Program-made: the position numbers and the translations under genes
NCBI GenBank assembly: GCA_000827205.1
Contig: KN832556.1
Coordinates: 1,275,849-1,339,848, forward strand
Length of the DNA: 64,000 nt
Reading direction: 5' to 3'
DNA from: Plicaturopsis crispa FD-325 SS-3
Taxonomy: Eukaryota; Basidiomycota; Agaricomycetes; Amylocorticiales; Amylocorticiaceae
The notes under the pieces: model-generated
What the model was told of the DNA's origin: nothing
What the model saw: the letters and a program-made list of their open reading frames with translations, nothing else
Databases searched by the model: none
Part shown: positions 35,435-48,067 of the stretch, in pieces
Numbering within the stretch: position 1 is the first letter of the stretch
How the letters are laid out: every line of letters begins with the position of its first letter

Positions 35435-37296
35435 TCATGTCATTCCCGGGGGCGACATGGGGTCATGTGTGTACAGGCTGTCCATCGATGGATGCCGATT
35501 AGGACTGAGCGTCCGATACGGGCTGGTGCGCCCGCCGTATCCCGCGCCTCGCACAGAGGCGGGGAACAGCATCACCGGATCGCCCCTTGCTGGCCGCGCG
35601 AGGCTTTCTGCAGATACTTGACGGGAATGCGTGTACGTCTGGGAGGACGGGGAATCGGGGACAAGCTGTACATTGATGGGGCCGTGTACAGGAACGTCGA
35701 GCGTCGCTCCGTCGGAGTGGGGCTAAATCGGGGTCAGTCAGCGCTCAGAGGGACAAGAAAAATAAGTCTACTGACGTTAGGAAGAGGGGGTATTGGGGGA
35801 GGGGTATGCGATGGTGATGGAGGTATGACATGTACACCGTTCCTAGTCGACTGCGTCCGCGTAGATTGGGCTCGTGTCGGAGAGGACTTGAGCGAGAAGT
35901 CGACCCCAGGGTTCTGCGAGATGAGTAGCACGCTCGTCTCGTCGTCCCCCGCGTCGTGATTACCTACATGTGAGCTACTTTGCTGGGGAAGGCCTGCGAC
36001 CGCACCTGGGCGCCGATCGCCCATGTAGGACTGCATGTCGATGGTCATGGTCTCGAACTCGAATGTTTCTCGTCGCGGCGAGTGGCCGCTTTGCGTGCTC
36101 AGGTCGCGATCATCGATCCTGAACCCTTTCCGTGGAGGCAAAGACGTGACAGGCACCGGCCTATTTTTCCATGGGATCGTTACCGCATTCCGCAGAGAAT
36201 TCCAGACGCGGCTTGAGAATGACTCTACACGCGCCTCTTGGGCGCCAGAATACGGCGCCGAGTTGAGGCGCTGATGGCGCCCACGGGAAGATCGAGTATC
36301 AGAGGGGCTTTTGACTGCTCCGCCGTCGAACTCATCAATGGCCCATACTGTGAAACTACCACGGGCGCGTGCGCGGCGCCGAGGAGCGAAGAGCCCGAGA
36401 AACCTGTGGCTGCGTATACTGGCGCTACTCCTCGAATGCCTGACGTGACGTCGACGGTAAAGGTGGTAGGAGAACCCGCAGACGAGACCGAACAGTGCCG
36501 TGAGCGATATGCCAACAATTACGGGGGCGAGCTTTTGCATCTTCGTCCATTTATCGCCGTCTAACCAATGCCGCGCTGTTAGCTGTAGCAGAGCATTTGG
36601 AGTGTTGGATAGACTTGCTCATTACGGTTACAGCAGCTTGGACGTCGAAAGTCATAGCCGAAGTCACGTTGACGTATGCCCAAGATGGTATCTCAACCGC
36701 AGCATCATGACGGGGGTAGTCTGTCCAGGTGATTGGGAAGTGTTTCGTGTTGCAGTCGTCCATTTGAGTGTAGAAAGAAGGCCAGCCAGAATTGGGCTGA
36801 TGTAGAGTCATGACGAGACATGCGCTCCAGAGATTATACACCACGGTATTACTATGAGATGTGTTGCGTGAGGGCCGTATATATGCTGAGAGGCACAGAA
36901 CACACCATGTACAGTCGGACGCTGGTTGGACATAGAGACCGTTCGACGACCCGTTCACGAGGGGCACTCCGACTAAGATATCCGGTTTAGCGTAGGCATT
37001 CGGTGAAGAGAAGATGCTGCATCTTACGACTCGTTTGGCATGGCTGCTGCAGACGCTCAGCAACCTGACATGGTGTCAGACCGTCCTTGTTGTTCACCTG
37101 TCAAAGCATGTGTTAAACACGTCCAATAACGCTCAGGAGAGTGCGCGACTCACTTGATTTGCCTTCCAGACACCGAGTCGACTCTCCGTCAGTCGCCGCA
37201 ACAAATATTCGTGAAAGTGCTCACATTATCTGGGCTAGCCGTCGCACCTTGGACAAACACGGCCGCTAGCAACAAGAGCCTCAAGGACGCGCGCAT
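35435..37296 (-). CDS. Single-pass membrane protein with a cysteine-containing ectodomain
   Basis: Starts MRASLRLLLLAAVFVQGATA, a clear signal peptide. The ectodomain is split by several small introns and has NNKDGLTPCQVAERLQQPCQ, VVYNLWSACLV, a segment with WPSFYTQMDDCN, and PSWAYVNVTSAMTFDV. One transmembrane helix follows (VIVGISLTALFGLVCGFSYH, then basic RRRHVRHS). The cytoplasmic tail is long, Ser/Pro/Arg-rich, and ends PMSPPGMT at 35435. Proteins with this plan are common in mushroom-forming fungi and have no known role; a cell-surface sensing or wall-related function is only a guess. The splice sites in the ectodomain are less certain than the large tail exon. Confidence 0.72.
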
Positions 37297-37632
37297 GACA
37301 TACGGCAAGGAATGGACTGAGCCAGGTGAAGGCTTTGAGGGGAATGGCCCTCTCGATCGTTGGCGCCAAAACCAGGAACTGCGGGGAACGGGAGTAACAG
37401 ACAAACCCACGGAAGCAAAGTACTTGAGTCCAGAACTGCCGTGAGTAAAGACAGACTTCGACGACCAGGACTTTGGTAGTTGATGCCCATCACGATTACA
37501 GCGCAGCGACGGCGGCTCCGCGGCGGCTGCTGGCCGAACGACGGCGCCAAAACCTGTGAGCACACTGCACAGCTACGACTCCAATGAGATATTCTAAAAA
37601 ATGTACAGCAGCTGGGGGATTGAATCGGTGGG

Positions 37633-37640
37633 CTATGCAT
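37633..37640. repeat. Target-site duplication of the hAT MITE (left copy)
   Basis: CTATGCAT, repeated exactly at 38058-38065 just outside the right end of the element. Confidence 0.9.
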
Positions 37641-38057
37641 CAGTGTTTGCCCTAAGGCCTTAATAAGGGCACCCTCCGTGTCTTAGGGCTTAATAAGGGT
37701 TAAGGCTTAACATGTTAAGGGCTTAATAAGGGCGGGGCAGAAATAATCAAATTAAATATTAATTACCAGGTAGCCTGCGGGAATCTTTGGTGTCGACTTC
37801 AGTAGCGGTACTACTTTAGCTTCAACGCAGTGGTACAGTGGGATTGCTTCACTCGGCACCGAGGGACACACCTGCCAGCACTGAACCTCAGCTAGGGGTC
37901 GCCCAAAACCTATGTAAGAGAGCCTGTAAATGATAATTAAATATTCCTTTAAGGCCTTACTTAAGGCCTTAGCGCAAACTCGAAATTTCTTAAGCCTTAT
38001 CATAAGGCCTTATTAAGCCTTAACATTTTTAAGGCTTAGCCCTTAGGGCAAACACTG
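37641..38057. mobile_element. hAT-type MITE, 417 bp
   Basis: The ends are perfect inverted repeats: CAGTGTTTGCCCTAAG at 37641-37656 and its complement at 38042-38057. The element is bounded by the exact 8-bp duplication CTATGCAT (37633-37640 and 38058-38065). Subterminal sequence is full of short variants of TTAAGGCCTTAATAAGGGC on both strands. The CAGTG ends and 8-bp duplication are hallmarks of hAT elements. There is no transposase frame, so it is non-autonomous. The intact ends and unmutated duplication suggest a fairly recent insertion. Confidence 0.9.
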
Positions 38058-38065
38058 CTATGCAT

Positions 38066-38802
38066 GCGCATTGTGGACAATTGATCAGCTTAGTTGATAT
38101 AAAAGCCTTGATCGTAACACCGATTTCTTGACTGCGCAACGTATACTTAGTCGCGCCATGAGCCCCGTCTCACGGGGCAGTATGGTATCCCGATTCATGC
38201 AATGACTGGATGGGACGATTCGGACGGATCGCATTAATTGGCGCATGCTGGTGTCCGCCCAGGAGAGATTGCATTGCGATCGTACTGGCCTCTCCGCGCG
38301 CAAACGGGGCAGAACATGTCCGCGATTGCTCGTACGTGCGCGTCACAGAGCAAAAATCGGGCGCCTAGCATAGATTAAACATCAAGAACGCCCTCAAGGC
38401 GGGTCGGCGTCGGCGCCAATGTTGACACCTTTTAGCGCAGGTTTCATAGAATGTACTGACAGAACGTACGTGTCTTCTGCACCGTCTTCGGCGGAGCGAC
38501 GAGACTATGATATCTGGGGAGGAGAAATTTCAGCTTGGATTCACGTTCGCGTCTGGATGATGAAACCAAAAGAAACGCCGCACTGTTCGATCTGCGCTGT
38601 CCAGCTCGGCGAAAATTACCCCGGATCGCTACTTTGTGCAGTTATGCGGCAGATATGTATTGAGCGGAACGTCCAATGGTGATGTAGATGTACATGAGAT
38701 GAATGCTCATTAAGGTGTTATGGTGTATGCAATAAGCTCTATGAAGTGCTGTCCAAGAAGTAGTCCAATCATTATACACATGCTATGAAGGTGAAAAAAA
38801 TA
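38066..38802. other. Intergenic, nothing supported
   Basis: An 87-codon frame at 38419-38682 has a few cysteines but no family likeness and no spliced partners I can find. Nothing else is recognised. Confidence 0.4.
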
Positions 38803-41800
38803 TCACGTATGGGTGGGCGTGGCTGAGTGCGGCGTAGATGCGCGCGAGAGTTCTTTGGAGGCTCCTTTCTCCTGGTCGAATGACGACGCGACGATTGTCG
38901 AGCCGCGGTCGACTTGTCCGGTCGCGTTCTCAGACATTTTTTCAGCGGACTGATCACCGTCGAATAAACTATGACGCAGAAGAACGATCAGTGACTGTAC
39001 AGTTCGAGAGGTTATTGACTTACGCCGAAGTCTCCTCTAGAGTACGCTGCACAGGCATATAGAGTTAGCCAGGATATCATGGGTGAACGCGCTAAGACTT
39101 ACATTCTTGGTTTCCACGACGTAAAAGTAGCAGAATACGACTTCAAACGCTAGCCAGAAGACATAAACCAGCTGCAGCGAGATTAGCACCCATCTACTCT
39201 AGCAAAGGTTTTGGATCTTACATAGTATTTCCATCCTAGCCTACAAATAATTGCACCGTTAGTTTCATTTCCCTGGTACGTCGCATAGTAGACTCACTTA
39301 TTAAGCGCAACCGGATTGATGTACCTGTTAGAAATGTTAATACGTTCGTAGACATCGGATGAGACAGACAAGGAACGTACTGGTTGAAGATGATCGCCAT
39401 CGAGCCCGCAAAGTTAAACAGCGTGAAGCCTTTCGCGCGCAACGAGTACGGCAAGATCTCCACCGTATATCTGACCACGCGGCAAAAGGTCAGGACGAAC
39501 TCTTGGCCCACAAATGACGACTTACGAAACAATCAGGGGGGTGAAAGCAATCTGAAAAAATCAAGACCAGTCAGAAGGAAAACGGTAACACCAGTATATT
39601 ATTTGGCATACATCATCTACAAACCGGCCGTCAGCTCTCAAAGTTCCATTAGGCAAGGAGAACAACAGTGCAACTCACAGAACGCGTAGAACATGACTGC
39701 ACCGCGGATTTAATACGCTTGGATCCCCAAAGAGGTGAACATAACTCACAGATCATAGCGATTACGCCATGCCCCGCCACAACGCTCTGGTGTTGAAAGT
39801 ACAGCGAGTAACAGACGGTCTGCACGGTCCAGGAGAGCAGCATGCCTGCAATGATACACGTCAGGACCTCGCTTTGGAAGATGGTATCAATATTGGACAG
39901 ACCGATGACGGAAATCAAAAACAAAGGTCGCCGGCCGACCTTGTCACACAACATCCCAGCAATGATGGCGACGATGAAGTTGAAGATGTTAAGGACACCA
40001 TTCTGCAGTGCACTGTCAGCCCGGGGACAAGAACAGAGGAAATTGGAGTGACTTACAATCAGGAGTTGTGTTGTGGGGTTTGTAACTGTGAAATGAGCGT
40101 TCAACCACGGGTTCAGCCTACAGGAACTTTGACATACTCCCGACATTGTTAAGTACCGCGTTCAGGTCTGTTTGAGTATTATAAGTGAAACATACTCGCA
40201 ACAAACGCCACCAGTTCACGTACAGTATGATCTGCAAGGAAACACTACGTCAGCAGTGTGAATACACCCATCCTCGCCGTTACTCACGCTAAACCGTTTC
40301 CAGACCACTGGGAGAACACCGCTAGAGCGACGATAATCCGGACACGCTTCAGGTTTCCTGGAGTCGAGAACAAGCTGACCCAGCCGACATCCGCCTCAGC
40401 TTTCGAGTCAAGCGCGATCGCTGCCTTGATCTCTTCGAACTCATACTCGACCAAGGGATTTTGTCTGCGCGTACTTTAGCGATCCCAAAGACACAGAAAG
40501 CGGACTCGGCGCGCACTTGTCACCATTGCCGTGGTAGTACGCTAGGGTGTCGAGCGCTTGGTCCTCCCTAGGACCTCGAGGTCAGCACATGAGAAGGCTA
40601 AGAATCGGGCGTCACGCACTTTCCGTGTCTCATGAGCCATCGCGGGGACTCGGGGACGAACCAAATGAGCACAAGCTGGAGGACGGAGGGAAGACCTTGA
40701 ATTGCCGACGGAATGCGCCACGCCCAACTGGAGGCGATATGGAAGGTACCAAACGTCTATCCCAGGGAGTCAGCATACGCAGACAGTGCACAGTGTACTA
40801 TGGGCTACTTACTGTCCAGGCAGCACTGTCTCGATTGTTTGCTTATTAGCGGGTGTCAAAAAGTAAATGAAGCCGTCGCGTACATGATACTTCCTAGATA
40901 CCTGTATGAGCCCAACTCAGCACGGTGTCATGCCTGATCATTTGAAAGGAGACGCACCACATGGTGTTGTACATGGATGTAGCTTGCGCGCGGTGCGATG
41001 GGAAAGCGACCTCAGACACCAATAGTGGTGCTGCTCCGGCGGCGAATGTCAGCCCAAAACCTACCAGGAATCTTCAAGCGGCAATGAATCAATACTCAGT
41101 TGAAACTAAAGCACGCAGATGTACAGACCGCGCGCCGATGAACATGCCAACAGAGTGAGACACCGTCTGGAGCACGGTACCGATGATCATCAACACGGAA
41201 CCGAAAAAGATGGCAGCGCGTCTCCCAAATCCATCCGCGACATACGGAGAAAATGGATACGCGGTGAGAGCCCCAACGCTCTAATACAGAGTTAGAACGC
41301 AGTATGCACTGCGAAGAGGTAAACTCTTGCCTGAATCGCGTTTAACAATCCCAGCTGCGTAGTATAGATAAATTAGATAACGCGGGGAGGCATGTGCTAA
41401 ATCTTCACCTTCGAACCAGTGGGATGGTTGAAATCGATTTGCCATTGGGTCAATGACTGCAGGCCGTCTGGACTGTGGTTAGCGGCTCGTTCAGATACCA
41501 TCCCTGGTGACTTACTCATCATGCTCCCTTTAATGTGGTGAAGTTAGACACTCGTCCCAAGCATAGATAACATGTAGCACACGAACCGTCATAACCATTA
41601 GTTGAAGATGTGATGAGTCTGCATAGAAAGACGCGTCAATGACCGTGCAACAAATCGTCCAGGAATTTGCGGAATTACAGAAGGATAATCCATCCGTTCA
41701 ACGCGAGTATGCCTGGACCATTTGCACGAGATTAGACGGCTTCAACACGCGACAGACGGCACACGTACGCGGATTTTTCCAAAGGGTCTTATTAGGGTCG

Positions 41801-41853
41801 ATGAACTGGGTATACCCAGTACCACCGGTAGCGATGGCAGGTCCTCCGCCCAT
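38803..41853 (-). CDS. Sugar transporter (MFS sugar porter) in 26 exons, 556 aa
   Basis: By eye the gene first looks broken, but all 25 introns have good signals and every phase fits, giving an intact 556-aa protein. It starts MGGGPAIATGGTGYTQFIDP at 41853 and ends SATPTHT at 38803. Signatures: NGYDGSMMNGLQSLTQWQID, VADGFGRRAAIFFG, IPSAIQGLPSVLQLV, WFVPESPRWLMRHGK, CDKVGRRPLFLIS, FYDIAFTPLIVSYTVEILPY, FNQYINPVALNKLGWKYYLV and VVETKN. Very short exons: 41527-41516 (12 nt), 40901-40884 (18), 40825-40813 (13), 40231-40224 (8), 39696-39679 (18), 39616-39612 (5) and 39240-39222 (19). The intron 41330-41281 is GC-AG. It resembles fungal hexose/lactose-permease-like porters; the substrate is unknown. 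Confidence 0.9.
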
Positions 41854-44483
41854 TTTGAGGTGTATGCGTGGAAGGAACGCGTAAAGATTGTGGGGTGAGG
41901 GTGAGGACCCTCTAGCGAGTTGGACAGCTGTTAAGTAGTAAAGACAGGCGGTGTTTGTGAAAGGTAAACGGAACGGAGAGAAGAAATTGGGGAACGGGAA
42001 GTGGTGGTGGAAGGATAAGGAAGAGTTTGAACGACTCTGACCTCATCCTAAGGGATAATATAAGCCTGGCGAACTTGATTTAGACTTGAAATTTTGGACG
42101 ATACGCGACTCGAGAAGGACTTCTTCGCACTAACGATTGGCCCTGGAAGTATTCAGTAAGAGTTCTATCGAGGATAAACCGAAACGCGGTGCAATTGATG
42201 CGCAATATTGACACACGGTTCTTTGTATTTTACAAGTTTGCTGGGGTCGGCGACACATCGCAGTCCGCAGGCCCGCAACCTGGGGAGAAATGCCCGATCG
42301 TACCAGTTTCGCCCTCTCGGAGTCTTGCTGTACAACCCAACCCAACATGATGTCCGCCTGCTCTACGTGTCCGAATAACTTTAGACATGACCCGATGACA
42401 CGCCCTGTTCTCTTCCGCGTGCATCCATTGTTCATCGTTCGGTGTCCAGTTGCCGGAGGGTCGCTCGGCTCTGGCACTGGCCTCTCATACGAGTCTCGAT
42501 TTTCATGACGCCCGGCGCTATGGGTATACCGAGTTTAAGAGGCGGCAAGACGTTGGCATCGACACTGGAAGTGACAAGGAAAGACCTGCAATTATGAGCG
42601 TCAACGACGGAGACCTGAGGGCGCTCGGACTTTAGGGCAGCCTCATTCGCGCGTCCAGTCGCTTCCGTTAGCGGCCCGCCGCGCCTATGCACATTTTCTG
42701 CACATTCTCTGCAACACAGCTCCTAGCAGTCCTACTAGTGCCTCTCTGCTACTGCGCGTGTACTCCGTGTCTCTATGAACCAGGAGTCGACATAAATGGA
42801 TGGTTTACCGCTGTCTCTCAGACTGTCGCGCTTTCGGCGGAAACGAGTCCGACATATATAATCCAAAGCCACTACGCCACAACGGATCGTCGGCGGCTGG
42901 CTCCAGACCAAGCTGCAGTGGACAGTAGCCCGCAGAGCTGTCTCCGGGGTTTCTGAAGAAGCGGACATACGGGACACGCCCAGGTGCATCCATCATGTCT
43001 ATCCGGTGGCTCACTTTCGCGACAAGTAGTCGCGCGCTTGGCATACTCTTGGATTGCCATGAAGTCGATGAGCGCCCCCACTAGAAGTAGTGCACCACCT
43101 ATGTGCGGAATACTATCAGCTTTGCATCGTGACTCCGACCGGAGGGGTGACCGGTCAGCTACCACTGCCTGCAAGCCTTCGATGTCACTTCAACTTTTCA
43201 CCGCAAGTCGCAGTCAGCCACTTGGTCGCCAAAAATCCGACAATGTGCTGCTAAGCACCTGACTAGTGCTCTTACGCCCAGCATACCTTACCGAGGGTTT
43301 GGTCAAAAAGGTGTGTACTCATAACCTACAGACACGCTTTGCTCAGGCCTGATTCAAGCTACGGCACCTTGTACCAAGCGTAACTTCGTTGAGTCCTGTG
43401 CGACCGTCTGCGTACAGACATCGTTAACTCCGACAAAGCCCTGGAATTCTGATCGGCACAACTACAACATAATTAATTCCAGGAGCTTATACACGCGCCC
43501 ATGGGTCTCAATATCGATGTCTATCGTATCCGAGGTCCCTCTGTCGACTTCCCAGCCGAACGAACGCCCGTGGATATTCAAGGTCAGACTCTGGAACGAA
43601 GAATGCGGATGCCTCATGTTCTGTCGTGCTGTTTCCACGGTGCTGCCCTCACTCGGCAGCGGCTGGTGTGGGCGTGTGAGGGCCTGGCCGGTAACACGAG
43701 GCTAACTCCCATCGACGCGTCTGCAGCCGTCACGCAGTCGTCCCGTCCATTTCGGGAACATCCTATGTTTAATCCGCCCTTTTGGTTCCGGCGCAGTCCA
43801 GGTCACCCGCTATAGAATTGCCAGGGTTCTAAGCTTGGGCCGCTGCAGAATTGTGTGCGTCTGTGAACTCTCTCTCGACCAGGGCACTTCTTGTCGGATG
43901 GAAGCGGGGAAACGCATCCCATTCGGCCACGACTGCTTCCCCCGGCGACTTGACGCGGAATGCGAAGACCCGGACAGGTTTCAATTGCAGGACGCTCGCG
44001 TATTACAAGACCGCCGGGACGTTAGGATCTCCAGCGCTAGCGATCATTGCGGGGCACTTGGACAGAACTTGGACAGAATAAACCGCAAGCGCGCGTGTTA
44101 ATTGCCTGTTTTTGGCCATTGTGAGTGAGCACGGTACTTTCCAAGGAACCCCGTTTCCCAAGCTTCTTCCATAGCGAACGCCAGGCCCTCTCCAGGCGTA
44201 ACAAGAATACAGTAGGACAGCGTTAGCGACTTCAACGGGCAAGAGAAGGACCAGGACCGAGAGACCGATCGGCGTGGCGGACCACTTCGATTACCATATA
44301 TGGAAAGCCAAAAGATCCGAACACATGGTGGATTCGCCGGTCAGGCGATGAGAAATTCTTCTGGACCTTGACTTTTGTGACTTATAAAACTGGGTCCCCA
44401 GAGTCCGCTCGCCTCGTTTTTCTGACCACATCAATCAAGGCAGTCAACGTCGCCTTGCGTCCTTACCACCATCTTGGACACCC
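41854..44483. other. 2.6-kb stretch with no supported gene
   Basis: This stretch lies between divergent genes. Several open frames of 60-115 codons overlap on both strands. On the minus strand a piece around 44242-44003 (VANAVLLYSC, then AMIASAGDPNVPAVL) and another near 43100 (GGALLLVGALIDF) are hydrophobic and could be remnants or exons of a membrane protein, but I could not join them into a model. No terminal repeats or target duplications were seen. Confidence 0.35.
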
Positions 44484-47400
44484 ATGGCCCCACCCCCGCC
44501 CCCTCCGCCGCCCCCGCCGCCTCTGTGCTTTCCGTTTGGCGGTCGGTCAAAGGACAAACGGCTACCACCTCACGAGCTCTATCGGGCAGACTCGCTTAAC
44601 GAGAAGTCGATCGCACCCTCGCAGCACTCCCGTTCTCGCTCAGCACTCGACCGCTCCGACTCTTACTCGTCTACAAACACCCTCACCACGCTCAGAGGGA
44701 ACGGAGGCGGTGAGGCCCTCACGTTCAAGTCCGACACAGAATCATACGGACGCCTCTCTGCTATCCCTGCCCTCCGCAATGAACCCCGATCGAAGGTTAT
44801 CCGCGCCGACACGAAGAAGGAAAAGTCGCGGTGGGGGTATGGATGGGGAGTAGGAAAGCAGAAGGAGAAAGAACAAGAGGCGATGGAGAGACCCCGATCT
44901 GTCGGCTCCGAAGCACCACTCCCCGTCTACGTCCCCGCCGTCCAGCCGCCAACCCGCCACAATAGTAAATCTAGCAGCAACACAAAGACGAGCAACAATA
45001 CAAAGGCCAGCGGTAGCACCAGGTATACAAATACTCGGCCTCCCTTCCACCCCAACGATTCCGTCAGTACACTCGTCGGCTCAGCTCTGGATCGCAAGAT
45101 GGACGTCGAGTCCATTAGAGGCAAAGTCGACACCGGGGACAGGCTTAGGGATTTACGGAAGCAGATGGAGAAGGAAAAGCTTGATTACTAGTGAGTCATT
45201 ACCGTTCCTTTGTAACGGCAGTGAAGTGTTAACCCTTGCCATAGTGTTATTCCCAGTGAAGACGCTCACGGATCGGAATATGTCGCCTCGAGTGACAAAC
45301 GCCTGCAATGGATCACAGGGTAAGTCTTGCCCAAGGCACATGCATCTTCATGGTCTAACGTATGTACAGATTTACTGGATCCGCTGGACAGGCCATAGTG
45401 TCCCGCACCGCTGCATATCTCGTGACAGACTCTCGTTACTGGCTACAGGCTCAGATAGAACTCGACCACAACTGGCGACTTATACCTGCTGGAGGTGTCG
45501 ACGCACCCAAAGATTGGTTAGATTGGATTGTCGTACGTCCTACATTCCACGCTGGACAATACACTCGATACTGATAGCTTGCTAGGAACGCGTCAAAGAT
45601 GCCCGTATCGGCATCGATGCCCGCATGATTGCTCACGAGAAGGCGACCCTCCTCGGTGCTCAACTCCAGAGTCGTAACTCCAAGCTCGCCTACCCTCCTC
45701 AGAACCTCGTTGATCTAGTGTGGCGAGACAAACCCCCCAAGCCTCAGTCACCCATCTACACTCAACCGATCGAATTCACTGGGAAAGAGGCGGCTGCGAA
45801 ACTCAGCGAGCTGCGTGCGTGGATCAGAAGGCAGCCTGCGGCGACGTTATCGTATTCCAAGGCAACTCCAACGCCGGCGCAGATACACGTAGCAACTCTC
45901 ATCACGAACCTTTCCTCGATCGCATACCTCCTCAACTTACGTGGCGACGACATTCCATTCAACCCACTGTTCCATGCCTATCTCTTCGTCTCCGCCACAC
46001 GGGCAATATTGTTCGTCGACACGGCTAAGCTGACTGACCAAGTCAATGCGTACCTTGGCTCTCTCCGGGTCGAACGAAGAGAATACAACGACGTATGGTC
46101 GTTCATGCGGAAGCGAGAGTGGGGCGAGGGAAAGGTATGTATAATGGTAATGTATCCATAACTGCTTCAGCTAATTATGTGGCACAATAACTAGGTCCTC
46201 CTGTCGAGTCAGACGAGCTATGCAATCTCCTTGATGCTCACTCACTTCCGCTACACTGTCGCACCGTCGATAGTGGAAGAAATGAAAGCGATCAAAAATG
46301 AAGTCGAGCTTGATGGTATGCGGCGTGCATACCAACGAGACGGTGCTTCGTTCGTGCGTAGTATCTACTTGTCTGTGCTACAGGATTGTTTTTGAACCTT
46401 CTGCCCTATGTATAGGTTCGCTTCTTGGCATGGCTTGAGCACAAGCTGAACCAAGGCTTCGAGATCACGGAGTGGGAGGCTGCGTTCAAACTAACAGAGC
46501 TTCGTAGGAAGAACAAACACTACAAGGGACTCGCCTACGAGAACATCTCTGCAAGCGGGGCAAACGCAGGTTTGTACCTCTCTTCTGGTTCATCGTATCG
46601 TACTGACTCCGTGTTTCATATGCATAGCTCTTCCACACTACTCGCCCACCAAGCAGGAGGCTCAGATCATCGATCGCTCGAAGCCCTACCTCAAGTAAGG
46701 ATTCTGCGTTCCTGCGTTCGCAATAATAACTAAGTATGTCTCCTCACCTAGTGATTCGGGCGGACAGTACCGGGACGGGACCTGTGACACGACCCGAACG
46801 GTGCATTTTGGCCGGCCTGATCAGGCGATGTGCGAGGCATACACTCGTGTTCTGCAGGGTCATGTACGCTGCATGCTGTTTTATCTCGTCATCGGCCGCT
46901 CAATGGTTTCTTTAGATTGCTATCGATAGCGCTGTATTCCCTGAAGGTACGAATGGCGCTCAGCTTGACGTACTTGCCCGCAGGTCGCTCTGGAAAGATG
47001 GGATGAATTACCAGGTGATTCAGTATCAGCCAAGGCGGATAACGATCTATTGCTGACGTATTCTGCCTCACTTTCAGCATGGAACGGGGCATGGCTTCGG
47101 CTCTTTCCTCAACGTCCATGAAGGTCCACATTCTTTCTCGAACAGTGTACCCCTCCTCCCCGGTTATGTCATCACCAACGAGCCCGGTTTCTGTGAGCGT
47201 TGTTTTCGCGAGGCGTTACTTTTCCATCCATCTCATTCATTCGCTATCTCCAGACAAAGCCGGGCATTGGGGTATGCGGATCGAGTCTGCCCTTGCGGTG
47301 AGAAGGGTTCAGACGAAGGAACAGTTCAACGGGGACATCTGGCTTGGCTTTGAGCGGCTAACATGCGTCCCCATCCAAACCAGAATGGTCAAAGAGTCTA

Positions 47401-47636
47401 TGCTCTCCAAGGAAGAGAAGCAGTGGCTCAAGGTACGTCCCCACATCTCGGAGCTTTAGCACCGACTGTTCTAACGCGCCACTGTCCACTAGGACCATAA
47501 CCAGCGGTGTCGGGAGAAACTCGAACCATACCTCCGTGACGACAAGCTTGCTTTGAAGTGGCTCAAGCGCGAAGCGGAACGAGGTATCGGTATCGTCGCC
47601 GCCGGCCCCGGTGGCATCTCCATTGACTGGGATTAA
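44484..47636 (+). CDS. Xaa-Pro aminopeptidase (M24B, AMPP type)
   Basis: Multi-exon gene. The C-terminal half is the pita-bread metalloprotease: [18 protein letters not shown] carries the two metal-binding Asp residues, [16 protein letters not shown] a His, NEPGFY and [10 protein letters not shown] the two Glu ligands. Upstream are two creatinase-N-like domains with [20 protein letters not shown] and [20 protein letters not shown]. The enzyme removes an N-terminal residue before proline and normally needs Mn2+. An extra N-terminal part of about 235 residues starts with [15 protein letters not shown] and is Ser/Asn/Lys-rich; it is not part of the family core. The first intron follows KEKLDY; the stop is at 47634-47636. 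Confidence 0.92.
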
Positions 47637-48067
47637 TTATCTGCCCTATATTTGTTTGTATGGCGCGACAGTCGCCCATTGTGCTCTATCTGCTCTTCTC
47701 CTTTTACACTTGCTACTGATATCTGCCCTATCTTATCGTATACAGACAGACTCATACCATAACGCCTTTGCCGAGGACCTGTCGTAGGGCGGTCCTCCAG
47801 AATTCATACCTCACGCGCGACGACGACTTTTGACGTTCTTATTTCCTTCCAGTACCTCAGGGTGCCTTTCTTATGTACTTACTTTCCTGCGGAATACACT
47901 TACATCTCCAGTACCTTGCTCTCGACAATAAACCATTGGTTTCTTGAATAATATGAGATGGATACCATACATCAAATTGCAAACATGGAGGAATCGTGAT
48001 AGGTGCAAAGACCAGCGAGGAACAGGGACAGAGATGGACATACAAGACGGCAAGTGAGCAACAACGC
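47637..48067. other. Intergenic between converging genes
   Basis: About 430 bp holding the 3' ends of two convergent genes. No feature is recognised. Confidence 0.5.

Noticed and set aside
38803-41853. First impression of a broken (pseudogene) sugar transporter
   Set aside because: Apparent stops and frame changes all fall in introns. With 26 exons every phase fits and the protein is intact, so I call it functional.
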